A stretch of DNA of 64,000 nucleotides. Origin: Alteromonas sp. BL110 (lineage in GTDB: Bacteria > Pseudomonadota > Gammaproteobacteria > Enterobacterales > Alteromonadaceae). The position numbers were made by a program, and so were the translations under genes. Numbering within the stretch: position 1 is the first letter of the stretch; each line of letters opens with the position of its first letter. Where the stretch lies: the NCBI RefSeq assembly GCF_003443615.1, contig NZ_CP031967.1, positions 1,612,001 through 1,676,000 of the forward strand, in the 5' to 3' direction. Below the pieces are notes generated by a model that was not told the origin of the DNA, ran no database searches, and worked only from the letters and a program-made list of their open reading frames with translations. Positions 36,783 through 45,941 of this stretch are shown here, one piece after another.

Positions 36783-39377
36783 ATGGGTCATCGTCAAACA
36801 AGTCAACACAACACAAAGCATTTTCAGAAAAAGCGCTTATCTATTTTAGTATCTTCACTTTTCGCATGCACGGGGGTAAGCATGTTAGCAATGGGCAACC
36901 TAGCCTATGCACAAGAAGAAGTGCCGGAAAAACCAGAAAAAGAAATAGAACGAATTTTTGTTACTGCAGTGCCAGGGGGAAGCGTAGACCCACTAGAGTC
37001 GTCAGTATCAATTTCTAGCATAGACTCAGACAGCCCAGTTTTTGAAGTATCTCGTACAACCGCTGAAATACTTAGACAGATTCCAGGAGTCCGTTCAGAA
37101 GCGTCCGGTGGTGACGGTAATGCGAACATTGCAATTCGCGGTTTACCAATAGCTTCTGGCGGTGCAAAATTCTTGCAGCTTTGGGAAGACGGCCTTCCAG
37201 TATTAGAGTTTGGCGATATCTCTTTTGCTAACGCGGATATCTTTTTAAGAGCAGACGCAAACGTAGCACGAGTTGAAGCTATTCGAGGTGGTTCGGCATC
37301 GATACTTGCCAGTAACTCACCCGGTGGTGTTATCAACTTTATCAGTAAAACGGGTGAGCAAGGCGGCGGCACAGTAAGACTTACCAAAGGGCTAACTTAC
37401 GATACTACTCGATTAGATTTTGAAGCCGGTCATAACTGGGAAAATGGTTGGTATGGCCATATCGGCGGCTTTTACAGAGTAGGTGAAGGCCCTCGTGAAG
37501 CTGGATATGATGTTAACAAAGGTGGTCAAATCAAGGCTAACCTTACGAAAGAATTTGATGGCGGTTATATCCGCGGTAATATGAAAATACTTAACGACCG
37601 TGCAGTGGGTTATATGCCAACGCCTATGTTCGTAAGTGGTACAAATGCGAATCCGTCATATAGCTCTATTCCGGGTTACTCGGCTAATGGCGATACCCTA
37701 CAAAGCGTTCATACAGATATTATTCAGGTATTGGATGAGCAAAATAATGTGGTGCAAAAGCGTCTTTCAGACGGCATGCAATCTGACGTAAAGCAATTTG
37801 GCTTTGAAGCCAGTTTAGATGACATTGGCGGCGGTTGGGCATTATTAAACCGCTTTAAAACGGCCGATATAAGCGGTGAGTTTGTGGTGCCCTTCCCTGC
37901 TTCGGTAGGCACCCAGGACAACCGTGGCGCGTTCGTTGGAAACTATCTAGCAGGCTCAGAAGGTCGAACAGACTTTAGCTATATTTATGCAACGGGCCCC
38001 AATACAGGTCAAGCACTTGCGCCCGATACATCTGTGGCTGTTATCCACACGTTTAATACAGAGATGCAAGATTTAAGCAACCTGATGAATAACTTAGACT
38101 TGAGCAAGGTATTCTCTTTATCTGATGATTCTGAGTTAGAAGTGCACGCAGGTTGGTATCACTCAGAACAAGCAATTGAGAACTTTCAGAGTTGGCCTTC
38201 GTATCTGACATCAGTTGAAGGTGGTGGCGACACTGCATATGTTGATGTTGTAGACGACGTGAGCGGAGAAACCCTGACTAGCGGTGGATTAATTTCATAT
38301 GGCCCCGCTGAATGGGGAAATTGCTGTAACGGGGGCTTCAATTTAGATACGAAGATTGATGCCTTTTATGTGAATACTACCTATTACAGTGGTGACTTCA
38401 CGTTTGATGCGGGTCTCCGTTACGACTCAGGGCGCACTACGGGTTCTCGTTCGCTCGATGCTAACTCAATTCGTGTTACAGACTTTGATGTTAATAACAA
38501 CGGTAGTATAGAGGGCGTAGAAGGTCAGGTGTCTTTACATAACCCTGAGCCTGAATTTGCTGTCGATTTCGATTATGATTATTTCTCATATTCCCTTGGT
38601 GCAAATTACCTAGTAGATACTGATTTAAGTGTATTTGGCCGATACTCTGTAGGCTATCGCGCTAACTCAGAACGTCTTATTGGCTTGGTTTATACACCTG
38701 CGAATGTTGTCGACCCAGATAGCTCAGCCTTTGGTAAAAAAGTGGGTGACATTGACGATGAGCGCATTGAAGATCAAGTAAAAATGTTAGAAATCGGTGT
38801 TAAGTATCGTTTCGATAGTTTAGATATCAACGCCGTTTATTTCTCAGCCGAAACTCAAGAAGTCGTAGGCGAAAGCCGTGTTACTGGCGGCCCATTATCT
38901 TTACGCGATTATGAGTCTTCAGGTATCGAAGTAGAAGCGTTCTACTCTATCAATAACTTTAACTTCTCTGGCAATGTAACCTGGACAGATGCTGAGATTG
39001 CAGCCGACGATTTATTCCCTGACTTTGTTGGAAACGTACCGCAACGCCAAGCAGATTGGGTATATTCTGCTATAGCATCTTACGATACAGAGTCATATAC
39101 GGTAGGACTAAACATAGTTGGCACGACTGACTCATATGTACGAAATGAAAATGTGTTAGTAATGCCTGGTTATTTAACAACAAATCTGTTTGCCACTTAT
39201 CGGTTCAATGATGACTTGTCGGTATCACTTAACGTTAACAACTTAACAGATGAAATTGGTTTAACTGAAGGTGAGAATGCTGCTGTAGGTGCATCAGAGC
39301 CGTTTACTAATGAATATGTGAGAATGCGTTCAATTAGCGGTAGAAGTGCAGTTGCAAGCATCAACTATACTTTCTAA
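36783..39377 (+). CDS. TonB-dependent receptor of the sucrose cassette
   Basis: The 864-residue outer-membrane receptor begins at ATG 36783 with AGGAGG close upstream. It has a signal peptide with a basic start of about 25 residues and an Ala-Tyr-Ala-Gln end, a TonB-box-like Glu-Arg-Ile-Phe-Val-Thr-Ala, a plug with Val-Glu-Ala-Ile-Arg-Gly-Gly-Ser-Ala-Ser-Ile, and a barrel ending in Ser-Ile-Asn-Tyr-Thr-Phe. The shared operator and neighbours (GH32, LacI, LacY-type permease) suggest uptake of sucrose or fructo-oligosaccharides; this is inference. Confidence 0.9.
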   Translation: MGHRQTSQHNTKHFQKKRLSILVSSLFACTGVSMLAMGNLAYAQEEVPEKPEKEIERIFVTAVPGGSVDPLESSVSISSIDSDSPVFEVSRTTAEILRQIPGVRSEASGGDGNANIAIRGLPIASGGAKFLQLWEDGLPVLEFGDISFANADIFLRADANVARVEAIRGGSASILASNSPGGVINFISKTGEQGGGTVRLTKGLTYDTTRLDFEAGHNWENGWYGHIGGFYRVGEGPREAGYDVNKGGQIKANLTKEFDGGYIRGNMKILNDRAVGYMPTPMFVSGTNANPSYSSIPGYSANGDTLQSVHTDIIQVLDEQNNVVQKRLSDGMQSDVKQFGFEASLDDIGGGWALLNRFKTADISGEFVVPFPASVGTQDNRGAFVGNYLAGSEGRTDFSYIYATGPNTGQALAPDTSVAVIHTFNTEMQDLSNLMNNLDLSKVFSLSDDSELEVHAGWYHSEQAIENFQSWPSYLTSVEGGGDTAYVDVVDDVSGETLTSGGLISYGPAEWGNCCNGGFNLDTKIDAFYVNTTYYSGDFTFDAGLRYDSGRTTGSRSLDANSIRVTDFDVNNNGSIEGVEGQVSLHNPEPEFAVDFDYDYFSYSLGANYLVDTDLSVFGRYSVGYRANSERLIGLVYTPANVVDPDSSAFGKKVGDIDDERIEDQVKMLEIGVKYRFDSLDINAVYFSAETQEVVGESRVTGGPLSLRDYESSGIEVEAFYSINNFNFSGNVTWTDAEIAADDLFPDFVGNVPQRQADWVYSAIASYDTESYTVGLNIVGTTDSYVRNENVLVMPGYLTTNLFATYRFNDDLSVSLNVNNLTDEIGLTEGENAAVGASEPFTNEYVRMRSISGRSAVASINYTF

Positions 39378-39456
39378 ATGAATTTACATGGCAATGTGTA
39401 AGTGTGTCTCTCCATTATGGGTCTGTGTGGGACCCGACATGTGAGAGCAGTGTGTA

Positions 39457-39473
39457 GCTCTTGTTTTAAGAGC
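39457..39473 (+). other. Small hairpin before the receptor terminator
   Basis: GCTCTT (39457-39462) and AAGAGC (39468-39473) make a perfect 6-base stem just before the terminator at 39479. Confidence 0.4.
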
Positions 39474-39478
39474 GTGAA

Positions 39479-39503
39479 AGAGGGCCTTTGGTCCTCTTTT
39501 TTT
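39479..39503 (+). terminator. Rho-independent terminator after the TonB receptor
   Basis: AGAGGGCC (39479-39486) and GGTCCTCT (39490-39497) pair over 8 bases with one G-T pair, followed by seven T. It ends the receptor transcript before the halogenase-like gene, which must have its own promoter or rely on read-through. Confidence 0.8.
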
Positions 39504-39570
39504 CGTTATGCACATTTTACGAATTTAATAAGAACACTGAATATTTCAGGTTGATATTGAGAGTTTAAAT

Positions 39571-41079
39571 ATGCGCAAACCCGATAATGCAATAAAGAAA
39601 GTAATCATAGTTGGTGGCGGTACTGCTGGATGGATGAGTGCTTCTGCTTTAGCAAACTCCCTTAAAAAAAACAGTGTAGATATCACCTTGGTGGAATCTG
39701 ATCAAATTGGAACCATTGGTGTTGGCGAAGCAAGTATTCCGCACATAAAGACATTTAATCGCCACGTAGGGATTACAGAGAAAGATTTCATGAGCCGAAC
39801 TCAGGCCACGTTTAAATTAGGCATTGAGTTTGTTGATTGGAAGCAAAAGGGCCATCAATACTTTCACCCTTTCGGGCCATATGGTGTTGATATGGATGGC
39901 GTGAGTTTCCATGCGTTTTGGCAACGTTTGCAGACCTGTGGTCACAGCGACACCTTAGATCAATACAACATAATGGCGATGGCAGCTAAACAACATCGCT
40001 TTAGACACCCCGTTCAGCAGAAGAATACGCCGCTATCTGAAATTGGCTACGCGTATCACTTTGATAGCGCGTTATATGCTTCTTACTTGCGCGGTATCGC
40101 AGAAAATAAGGGCGTAAGGCGCATTGAAGGTAAAGTCGTTAATACTACATTGCGAAATGACAATGGCTTTTTAAAAAGTATTACATTGGAAAACGGACAA
40201 ACCTTAGAAGCCGACTTATTTATCGACTGTTCAGGGTTTTACGGTTTACTTATAGATAAAGTATTTAAGGTACCTTTCGTCGACTGGAGCCACTACTTAC
40301 CTAACAATAGCGCTTGGGCCGTGGGTAGTGAAAAGCTGACTTCTCAACCTCCTTTTACCCGCTCTACCGCTGTAGAAGCCGGATGGCAATGGCGGATACC
40401 ACTACAATCACGTACAGGCAATGGCATTGTATATTCTAATGTGCACACGGATGATCAAAGTGCACAAGATACACTGCTACAAAATATAGAAGGAAAATTA
40501 GTAGGTGAACCACGAAAAATTAGCTTCAAAACGGGACATCGAGCCCAGTTTTGGGTGAAAAACTGCGTTGCAATCGGGCTATCATCTGGTTTCTTAGAGC
40601 CTTTGGAATCAACGTCTATTCACTTAATCCAGTCTGGTATATCTAGGCTCATTAGACTGTTTCCAGATTTGGATTTTGAACAAATTGATATCGATCACTT
40701 TAATGAGCAATCTGTCACCGAGTTTCAACAGATTCGTGACTTTTTAATTTGTCACTACAAGGTGACAGAGCGCACCGATTCAAGCTATTGGCAGTTCTGC
40801 AAAAACATGGAGATACCAGATAGCTTATCACGCAAGCTTTCGCTGTTTGAAAGCCGAGGACGGATCTTCAGAGAAAACGAGGAGCTATTTAACCGTTATT
40901 CTTGGCTTGCAGTTATGGTTGGCCAGGGCCTTACTTCTCGCGGGTATGATGCAAATGCAGACATCTACTCGGAACAAGAACTGAAGAAGAGAATGTCTGA
41001 TATAAAACACATAATTGATGTAAACGCGAAGTCGATGCCGGAACACGGCGCTTACGTAGAGAATTACTGTAAAATGTAG
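39571..41079 (+). CDS. Tryptophan-halogenase-family flavoprotein
   Basis: The 502-residue protein is of the flavin-dependent halogenase family (tryptophan 7-halogenase type). It has the FAD motif Val-Gly-Gly-Gly-Thr-Ala-Gly-Trp-Met-Ser and the halogenase signature Gly-Trp-Gln-Trp-Arg-Ile-Pro-Leu, plus the Gly-Ser-x-Ser-Gly-Phe-Leu-Glu-Pro-Leu-Glu-Ser-Thr region in a slightly changed form (Gly-Leu-Ser-Ser-Gly-Phe-Leu-Glu-Pro-Leu-Glu-Ser-Thr-Ser). In marine Alteromonadales such genes sit next to TonB receptors of sugar loci; their real substrate there is unclear. It lies between the receptor and the convergent GH32 gene. Confidence 0.88.
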   Translation: MRKPDNAIKKVIIVGGGTAGWMSASALANSLKKNSVDITLVESDQIGTIGVGEASIPHIKTFNRHVGITEKDFMSRTQATFKLGIEFVDWKQKGHQYFHPFGPYGVDMDGVSFHAFWQRLQTCGHSDTLDQYNIMAMAAKQHRFRHPVQQKNTPLSEIGYAYHFDSALYASYLRGIAENKGVRRIEGKVVNTTLRNDNGFLKSITLENGQTLEADLFIDCSGFYGLLIDKVFKVPFVDWSHYLPNNSAWAVGSEKLTSQPPFTRSTAVEAGWQWRIPLQSRTGNGIVYSNVHTDDQSAQDTLLQNIEGKLVGEPRKISFKTGHRAQFWVKNCVAIGLSSGFLEPLESTSIHLIQSGISRLIRLFPDLDFEQIDIDHFNEQSVTEFQQIRDFLICHYKVTERTDSSYWQFCKNMEIPDSLSRKLSLFESRGRIFRENEELFNRYSWLAVMVGQGLTSRGYDANADIYSEQELKKRMSDIKHIIDVNAKSMPEHGAYVENYCKM

Positions 41080-41085
41080 TTTGAA

Positions 41086-41150
41086 TAAGCGCTGAAACGT
41101 AATATTTTGTATAGTGACTCCACTAAATATTACATTGCAGCGCTTAATTT
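41086..41150. terminator. Long two-part hairpin between convergent genes
   Basis: TAAGCGCTG (41086-41094) pairs with CAGCGCTTA (41138-41146), and GTAATATTT (41099-41107) pairs with AAATATTAC (41125-41133). A small TAGTG/CACTA stem closes the top. It sits between the stops of the halogenase and GH32 genes and could terminate both; it is followed by ATTTTC on the plus strand. Confidence 0.7.
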
Positions 41151-41151
41151 T

Positions 41152-42574
41152 CTAAGTAAAGTCCGTTAGAGAAATCTTGGTAACATGCTCGGAAATATTT
41201 ACGTTATTCAGAGATGATGAAGGGAATACTAACGAAGTAATGCATTGCTCACCGTCGTTAAAAAAGCATTCGAATGAACAAGCGTCAACATAAATCTCTA
41301 AACAAATAGTATCGCTCGTATCAAACACGATGGGTATGGTCGACGCTGAATCAAACCCTTTTTCAAAAAAACCAGTCTGGCTTCGATCAACTGTTATTTC
41401 AGACCTTTTTAGATCAATAGAAATAGAAAAGACCTCACCTTCCTTGTTAGTCCATACGATATCGGTCTGCTCTTCGCTTGGCGATATATTTAAGGAAAGC
41501 TTGTAGGCTCGAGGTAGAGCCTGTTTACGCGAAAAATCTGCTTCTTGCGTTCCATATTCGCTAAAATTTGGAAAAGCTGGCGTCAACAGCCGATACGAAT
41601 TACTGCGTTTACCCAGCTTAATTCGTCTAGGTAGCGTCATCGAACCACGCCACGTATCATCTGGGGTATTATTTGCGTAGTCCCAGTTACTCATCCATGC
41701 TGTATACACTCTTTCTTCAAGTATGTTTGGTGTATTATCCCAAGTAATACCTGCGTAACAATCTGTACCATGGTCTAACCAACGAATTTCATCATCTTGC
41801 GGTACGAATTCGATACCGTCGAAGCTACCTATGAAATATTGAGTTGCAGATCCGCCATTAGGGCCCACCAGGGTTAATACTGATTAATAGCACCCAAAAC
41901 TGCTGCCCTGTTTCTTCACATAGTAAAGGAAACAAGTCAGGACATTCCCAAACGCCGCCATGAGCGCCAACGCCCTCACCAAACTCTGACAATTTTGTCC
42001 ATGTTTTGAGATTCTCAGACTTGTAGAAATGTACGCAATGCCCCGCGACTACAGCTTTAACCCAGTATTGTCCGTCTTGACCATCAAACCAAACCACCTT
42101 CGGATCTCTAAAGTCTTTAATACCAGGGTTAGCAATCACAGGGTTTTCATTGAACATGCTAAACGTATTACCGCCATCTACAGAATAGGCGATGCTCTGT
42201 ACTTGCTCCTCTTTAACAGACTGTTGCGTGAAAGTAGCAATTATTGGAGGAACATTATCTATACCAAAACCTGAAGTATTTTTTTCATCCACTATTGCCC
42301 CACCCGAGAAAATGTATCCCAAACCTTCTGGCTCAGCATACAACGCTATTGGTTTGTGCACCCAATTAATTAAATCAGTCGACTCTGCAGCTCCCCAGTG
42401 CATATTACCCCACACAGTTGCATCAGGGTTTAGCTGAAAGAAAAGATGATATTTACCATCTAGATAAAACAGTCCGTTAGGGTCATTTATCCAATGACCA
42501 AACTTGTAAAAATGAAAGTGTGGCTCCCATTTGCCATTTTGCGATGGGGATGTCTCGCGAAGGGTACTATGCAT
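41152..42574 (-). pseudogene. Glycoside hydrolase family 32 (sucrose/fructan hydrolase), frameshifted
   Basis: The gene is split into an N-terminal frame (41858-42574, 238 codons) and a C-terminal frame (41152-41868). The N-terminal part has the GH32 motifs Trp-Ile-Asn-Asp-Pro-Asn-Gly (nucleophile Asp31), Phe-Arg-Asp-Pro-Lys-Val, and Trp-Glu-Cys-Pro-Asp-Leu (acid/base Glu). The C-terminal part continues the fold. They would join as one protein of about 475 residues if one C were removed from GGGCCC at 41861-41866 (Asn-Pro-Gly-Gly-Pro-Asn-Gly-Gly). Either a real mutation or a sequencing error is possible. No signal peptide is seen, so the enzyme would be cytoplasmic and act with the permease. 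The cassette operator lies upstream at 42619-42634. Confidence 0.85.
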
Positions 42575-42618
42575 AACTTACTCATCATTACGAATGTGGG
42601 AAAAAAGACTTGATTAAA

Positions 42619-42634
42619 TGTCTATCGTTGGTCA
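42619..42634. promoter_or_regulatory. LacI-type operator, copy 2
   Basis: TGTCTATCGTTGGTCA differs in one base from the copy at 36688-36703. It lies between the GH32 gene and the divergent lacI-type gene. On the minus strand it follows a TTGACA -35-like hexamer (42659-42664) and overlaps the -10/start region of the GH32 promoter. Confidence 0.72.
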
Positions 42635-42722
42635 TTATGATGACTGATTTTAACAGTTTGTCAACAAATTCGAACAAATGTGAGACAATTATGTCTCCAT
42701 AAACTTATCGAAGTATATATTC

Positions 42723-43733
42723 ATGTCATCTATAAAAGACGTAGCCGCAAAAGCTGGTGTATCAGTTAAAACAGTTTCAAGAGTGCTGAGCAATTATGAC
42801 GGTGTAAGCGCTAAAACAAGGCTGAAGGTAAATAAGGCGATGGAGGAGTTAGAATTTTATCCTTCAGCTGCTGCACAAGCGTTGAGAGGACAGGAAAAAG
42901 GCATCGTTTGTCTCATAACCGAGAACCTTACTACAACCCCTGACTCGTTCGACATTATTGCGGGAATCCAGCACGAGTGCGAAAAGCACGGCAAATTACT
43001 CATGATTGGTGAGTCAGGTGGCAATGTTAAAAGCTTTTCTCGTCTTGTCGATGATTTTAGGCGACAACGCGCCGAAGCAATTATTTTTGCTACCGTATCT
43101 CATAAAGAGGTAAGCATTAAAGAGTCGTTCAACAAATGTCCGCTTATATTGGTCAACTGTTACGAAAGCATTTTGAGACATCCAACAATACTACCTGACG
43201 ATTATTTAGGTGCGTTCAATCTCACCAATGAACTGATCAAGTCCGGACATAAGAAAATTGCCTACCTAACATTATTTGAAGAGATGACCGCAACGCCTCT
43301 TCGAGTAAAAGGCTTTAGAAAAGCGCACCAAGAAGCGGGGCTTAGCGTTGAAGACGAATTGATTGTAGTGGGTGTTTGTGAGAACCCAGATGATGAGTTC
43401 GCTAATCTCCAAGGTATTTTAAAGGACATTATGTCTATGCCGGAAAGGCCTACTGCGATCTGCTGTGGTAACGACAAAATGGCAATGCGTGTTTTTATGC
43501 TTATTCGAAAAATGGGGTACAAAATACCTGAAACCATTTCAGTCGTTGGTTACGACAATTATAAATTGATTGCAGAAAACCTTGTGCCGAAACTCACTAC
43601 AGTGAGCCTTCCTTACTTTGACATGGGGCAGATTGCCGCACAAATAGCTATTGATAAAGCATTACAAATAAACACCAAAATTCAAGAGATTAGCGGGCAA
43701 TTACTTTTGCGTGATTCGCACCGCGCTATCTAA
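42723..43733 (+). CDS. LacI-family regulator of the sucrose cassette
   Basis: The 336-residue protein has a LacI helix-turn-helix at the start (Ser-Ile-Lys-Asp-Val-Ala-Ala-Lys-Ala-Gly-Val-Ser-Val-Lys-Thr-Val-Ser-Arg-Val-Leu) and a periplasmic-binding-type effector domain. It is divergent from GH32 and 21 bases upstream of the permease gene. It probably represses the receptor and GH32 through the operators at 36688 and 42619, with a sugar as inducer (inferred). Confidence 0.93.
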   Translation: MSSIKDVAAKAGVSVKTVSRVLSNYDGVSAKTRLKVNKAMEELEFYPSAAAQALRGQEKGIVCLITENLTTTPDSFDIIAGIQHECEKHGKLLMIGESGGNVKSFSRLVDDFRRQRAEAIIFATVSHKEVSIKESFNKCPLILVNCYESILRHPTILPDDYLGAFNLTNELIKSGHKKIAYLTLFEEMTATPLRVKGFRKAHQEAGLSVEDELIVVGVCENPDDEFANLQGILKDIMSMPERPTAICCGNDKMAMRVFMLIRKMGYKIPETISVVGYDNYKLIAENLVPKLTTVSLPYFDMGQIAAQIAIDKALQINTKIQEISGQLLLRDSHRAI

Positions 43734-43754
43734 TACCAAAACCAAGGAAAACTA

Positions 43755-45002
43755 ATGACCGATGCCATATCAAAACGCAATTACTGGTTACTGAGCGGTT
43801 GTATACTTAGCTTTTTTTTAACATGGTCATTTTGTTTTTCGATTTACCCAATTTGGCTGAATCAGTCGATTGGTTTGGGCGGTACAGAGACAGGGTTAGT
43901 TTTTAGCATTAATGCTTTAACCGCTCTTTTCGTAATGCCCTGTTACGGTTTTCTGCAAGATAAATTAGGTATGCGTAAAAATTTACTCTTGTTTATTGGC
44001 GTAATGCTGCTACTCAGCGGCCCATTTTTTATCTATATATACACACCATTACTTAAGCATTCTCTTTACCTAGGCGCAGTCATTGGTGGATTTTATTGCT
44101 CTACCGCATTTTTTGCGGGTGTAGGTGCTGTCGAAACCTACATTGAAAGGGTTGGACGCACGACAGGATTTGAATTTGGCAAGGCCCGTATGTGGGGCTC
44201 GGTAGGTTGGGCGATAGCGACGTTTTTTACAGGTCAAATTTTTAATGTATCCCCAAGCTTGAATTTTGTGCTTGCCAGCCTTTGTGCACTCATATTTCTA
44301 TCCTGCCTTTACTTCGTTAAGGTAAGTGAGAATACTACGAAGGAATCGGCTATTAACCAACAGGCTAACGCGCTTAAATTAAGTGACGCTATTGCTCTAT
44401 TTCGTCAGCGTAAATTTTGGGCTTTCGCGACTTGGGTTATAGGTGTTTCTTGTATTTATGGTGTCTACGATCAGCAATTTGCCGTTTACTTTGCAGCGCA
44501 ATTTCCAACCCAGGCTGAAGGTAATTCTATGTATGGATACTTAAATTCCTTTCAAGTTCTTCTTGAAGCTGGCGGTATGTTCATTGCGCCTTTCATTGTT
44601 AACAAGATCGGTGCTAAAAACGGTCTATTATTAAGCGGAGCTATAATGGCGTTGCGCATTATAGGTTCTGGCTATGCCGGCGATCCTATTTCAATTTCAG
44701 CCATGAAACTTCTACACGCCGCCGAACTCCCCATTATGCTGGTAGCCATTTTTAAATATATTGCCGCAATTTTTGACGCAAGACTGTCGGCAACAATTTA
44801 CATCGTGGGCTTTCAATTCATGGGACAAGTTGCCGCAAGCGGTTTATCAGTATTACTAGGTATGCTGTATGACAAAATTGGCTTCGCTGATGCGTACAAA
44901 ATCATAGGCCTCGTTGTACTATTTTTCGTTTTAGTATCTGCAGTTGTGCTCTCTTCAGATAGAAGAGCGGACCCGCTAGGGCTCTCACCACAATATAAGT
45001 AG
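43755..45002 (+). CDS. MFS oligosaccharide:H+ symporter (LacY/CscB type)
   Basis: The 415-residue inner-membrane protein has twelve hydrophobic segments and resembles the LacY/CscB family. Phe-Gly-Lys-Ala-Arg-Met-Trp-Gly-Ser-Val-Gly-Trp-Ala corresponds to the conserved loop/helix region, and Gly-Ala-Val-Glu-Thr-Tyr-Ile-Glu to the helix-4 acidic site. Next to GH32 and LacI it is probably a sucrose permease. It starts 21 bases after the regulator and is likely co-transcribed. Confidence 0.88.
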   Translation: MTDAISKRNYWLLSGCILSFFLTWSFCFSIYPIWLNQSIGLGGTETGLVFSINALTALFVMPCYGFLQDKLGMRKNLLLFIGVMLLLSGPFFIYIYTPLLKHSLYLGAVIGGFYCSTAFFAGVGAVETYIERVGRTTGFEFGKARMWGSVGWAIATFFTGQIFNVSPSLNFVLASLCALIFLSCLYFVKVSENTTKESAINQQANALKLSDAIALFRQRKFWAFATWVIGVSCIYGVYDQQFAVYFAAQFPTQAEGNSMYGYLNSFQVLLEAGGMFIAPFIVNKIGAKNGLLLSGAIMALRIIGSGYAGDPISISAMKLLHAAELPIMLVAIFKYIAAIFDARLSATIYIVGFQFMGQVAASGLSVLLGMLYDKIGFADAYKIIGLVVLFFVLVSAVVLSSDRRADPLGLSPQYK

Positions 45003-45088
45003 ACCATTGTAGCTAAAACGTTTTTTAAGGGTGTGGGAATAAACTCTGCATTGAAAGTACTGTTATAGATCGAAGAATATTCAATAAA

Positions 45089-45165
45089 TGGCCCGCCCTA
45101 GAGGATTCGAACCTCTGACCTCGGCCTCCGGAGGGCCGCGCTCTATCCAGCTGAGCTAAGGGCGG
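45089..45165 (-). tRNA. tRNA-Arg (anticodon CCG)
   Basis: A 77-base cloverleaf is read on the minus strand. The acceptor stem CCGCCCT/AGGGCGG is perfect, the discriminator G is followed by an encoded CCA, the T arm is AGAGG-TTCGAAT-CCTCT, and the anticodon loop CTCCGGA holds CCG. No integrase or att-like repeat was found next to it. Confidence 0.97.
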
Positions 45166-45429
45166 TTTGTAGAACCAGTGAGATAATCACCGAGCGTTTA
45201 CAACAATGAATACGCGACTGCACGTATGCTGCAAACGGGGCGTAATAATACTGACGCTACGGGCTGGCTTCAACTCATTTATTAAAATCTCTTTAGATGG
45301 CTTGGCATAAGTGTTAAAAATCCTTACTTTTTATGGGTAATTGGCCTCAAATAGTTGTTCAGCCCCAATTAACCGTTATAATCTGGCCAGTTATATTTTA
45401 AACAAATTCATCATTGCCTGGAGACAGAT

Positions 45430-45837
45430 GTGAAATTAAAGACTTGGTTAACTGTTGCTGCTACTGCGCTAACTGTTTTTGCAGCACAAGCACAAGAAAT
45501 GAGTAACGATGAAATTGCCGATCGCATTAAGCCGGTAGGTCAGGTACATGTTGCTGGTGCAGCAGCTGAAGGTAGTGCTGGCGCAGCTGGCGGTGCAAAG
45601 TCTGGCGAAGACGTTTATAACTCTGCGTGTGTAGCATGTCACTCTGCAGGTGTTCTGGGCGCGCCTAAGGTTCACGTTGCAGCCGATTGGCAGCCTCGTT
45701 TGGACGAGCGCGGTCTTGACGGCGTATGGCAAAATGCTCTGAACGGTATTAACGCTATGCCTCCTCGCGGTACCTGTGGCAACTGTTCTGATGACGAAAT
45801 CAAAGCCGCTATTGAGTATATGATCGAAGGTATCTAA
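45430..45837 (+). CDS. Cytochrome c5 family protein
   Basis: The 135-residue protein has a signal peptide (Phe-Ala-Ala-Gln-Ala-Gln-Glu) and one haem-binding motif Cys-Val-Ala-Cys-His, with a later Ala-Met-Pro-Pro-Arg-Gly for the axial Met, and the extra Cys-Gly-Asn-Cys typical of cytochrome c5. It acts as a periplasmic electron carrier. GTG 45430 is the start (GGAG upstream; the overlapping ATG is followed at once by a stop). Confidence 0.92.
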   Translation: MKLKTWLTVAATALTVFAAQAQEMSNDEIADRIKPVGQVHVAGAAAEGSAGAAGGAKSGEDVYNSACVACHSAGVLGAPKVHVAADWQPRLDERGLDGVWQNALNGINAMPPRGTCGNCSDDEIKAAIEYMIEGI

Positions 45838-45865
45838 TACCTACACGATCACAACAACTTGATGG

Positions 45866-45928
45866 AAAAAGTAGCGTTTTACCGACTAATCGGGTAATTT
45901 AACCCGTTGGGAAACGTTACTTTTTTTT
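45866..45928 (+). terminator. Rho-independent terminator after cytochrome c5
   Basis: A long stem (outer AAAAAGTAGCGTTT with AAACGTTACTTTTT; inner CGGG with CCCG) is followed by eight T. It lies between the cytochrome gene and the GGDEF-EAL gene. Confidence 0.8.
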
Positions 45929-45941
45929 ACTGGCGAGCGGA

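Noticed and set aside
45089..45165. tRNA-Arg as the attachment site of an integrated element
   Set aside because: No integrase, no repeat of the tRNA 3' end, and normal core genes on both sides.
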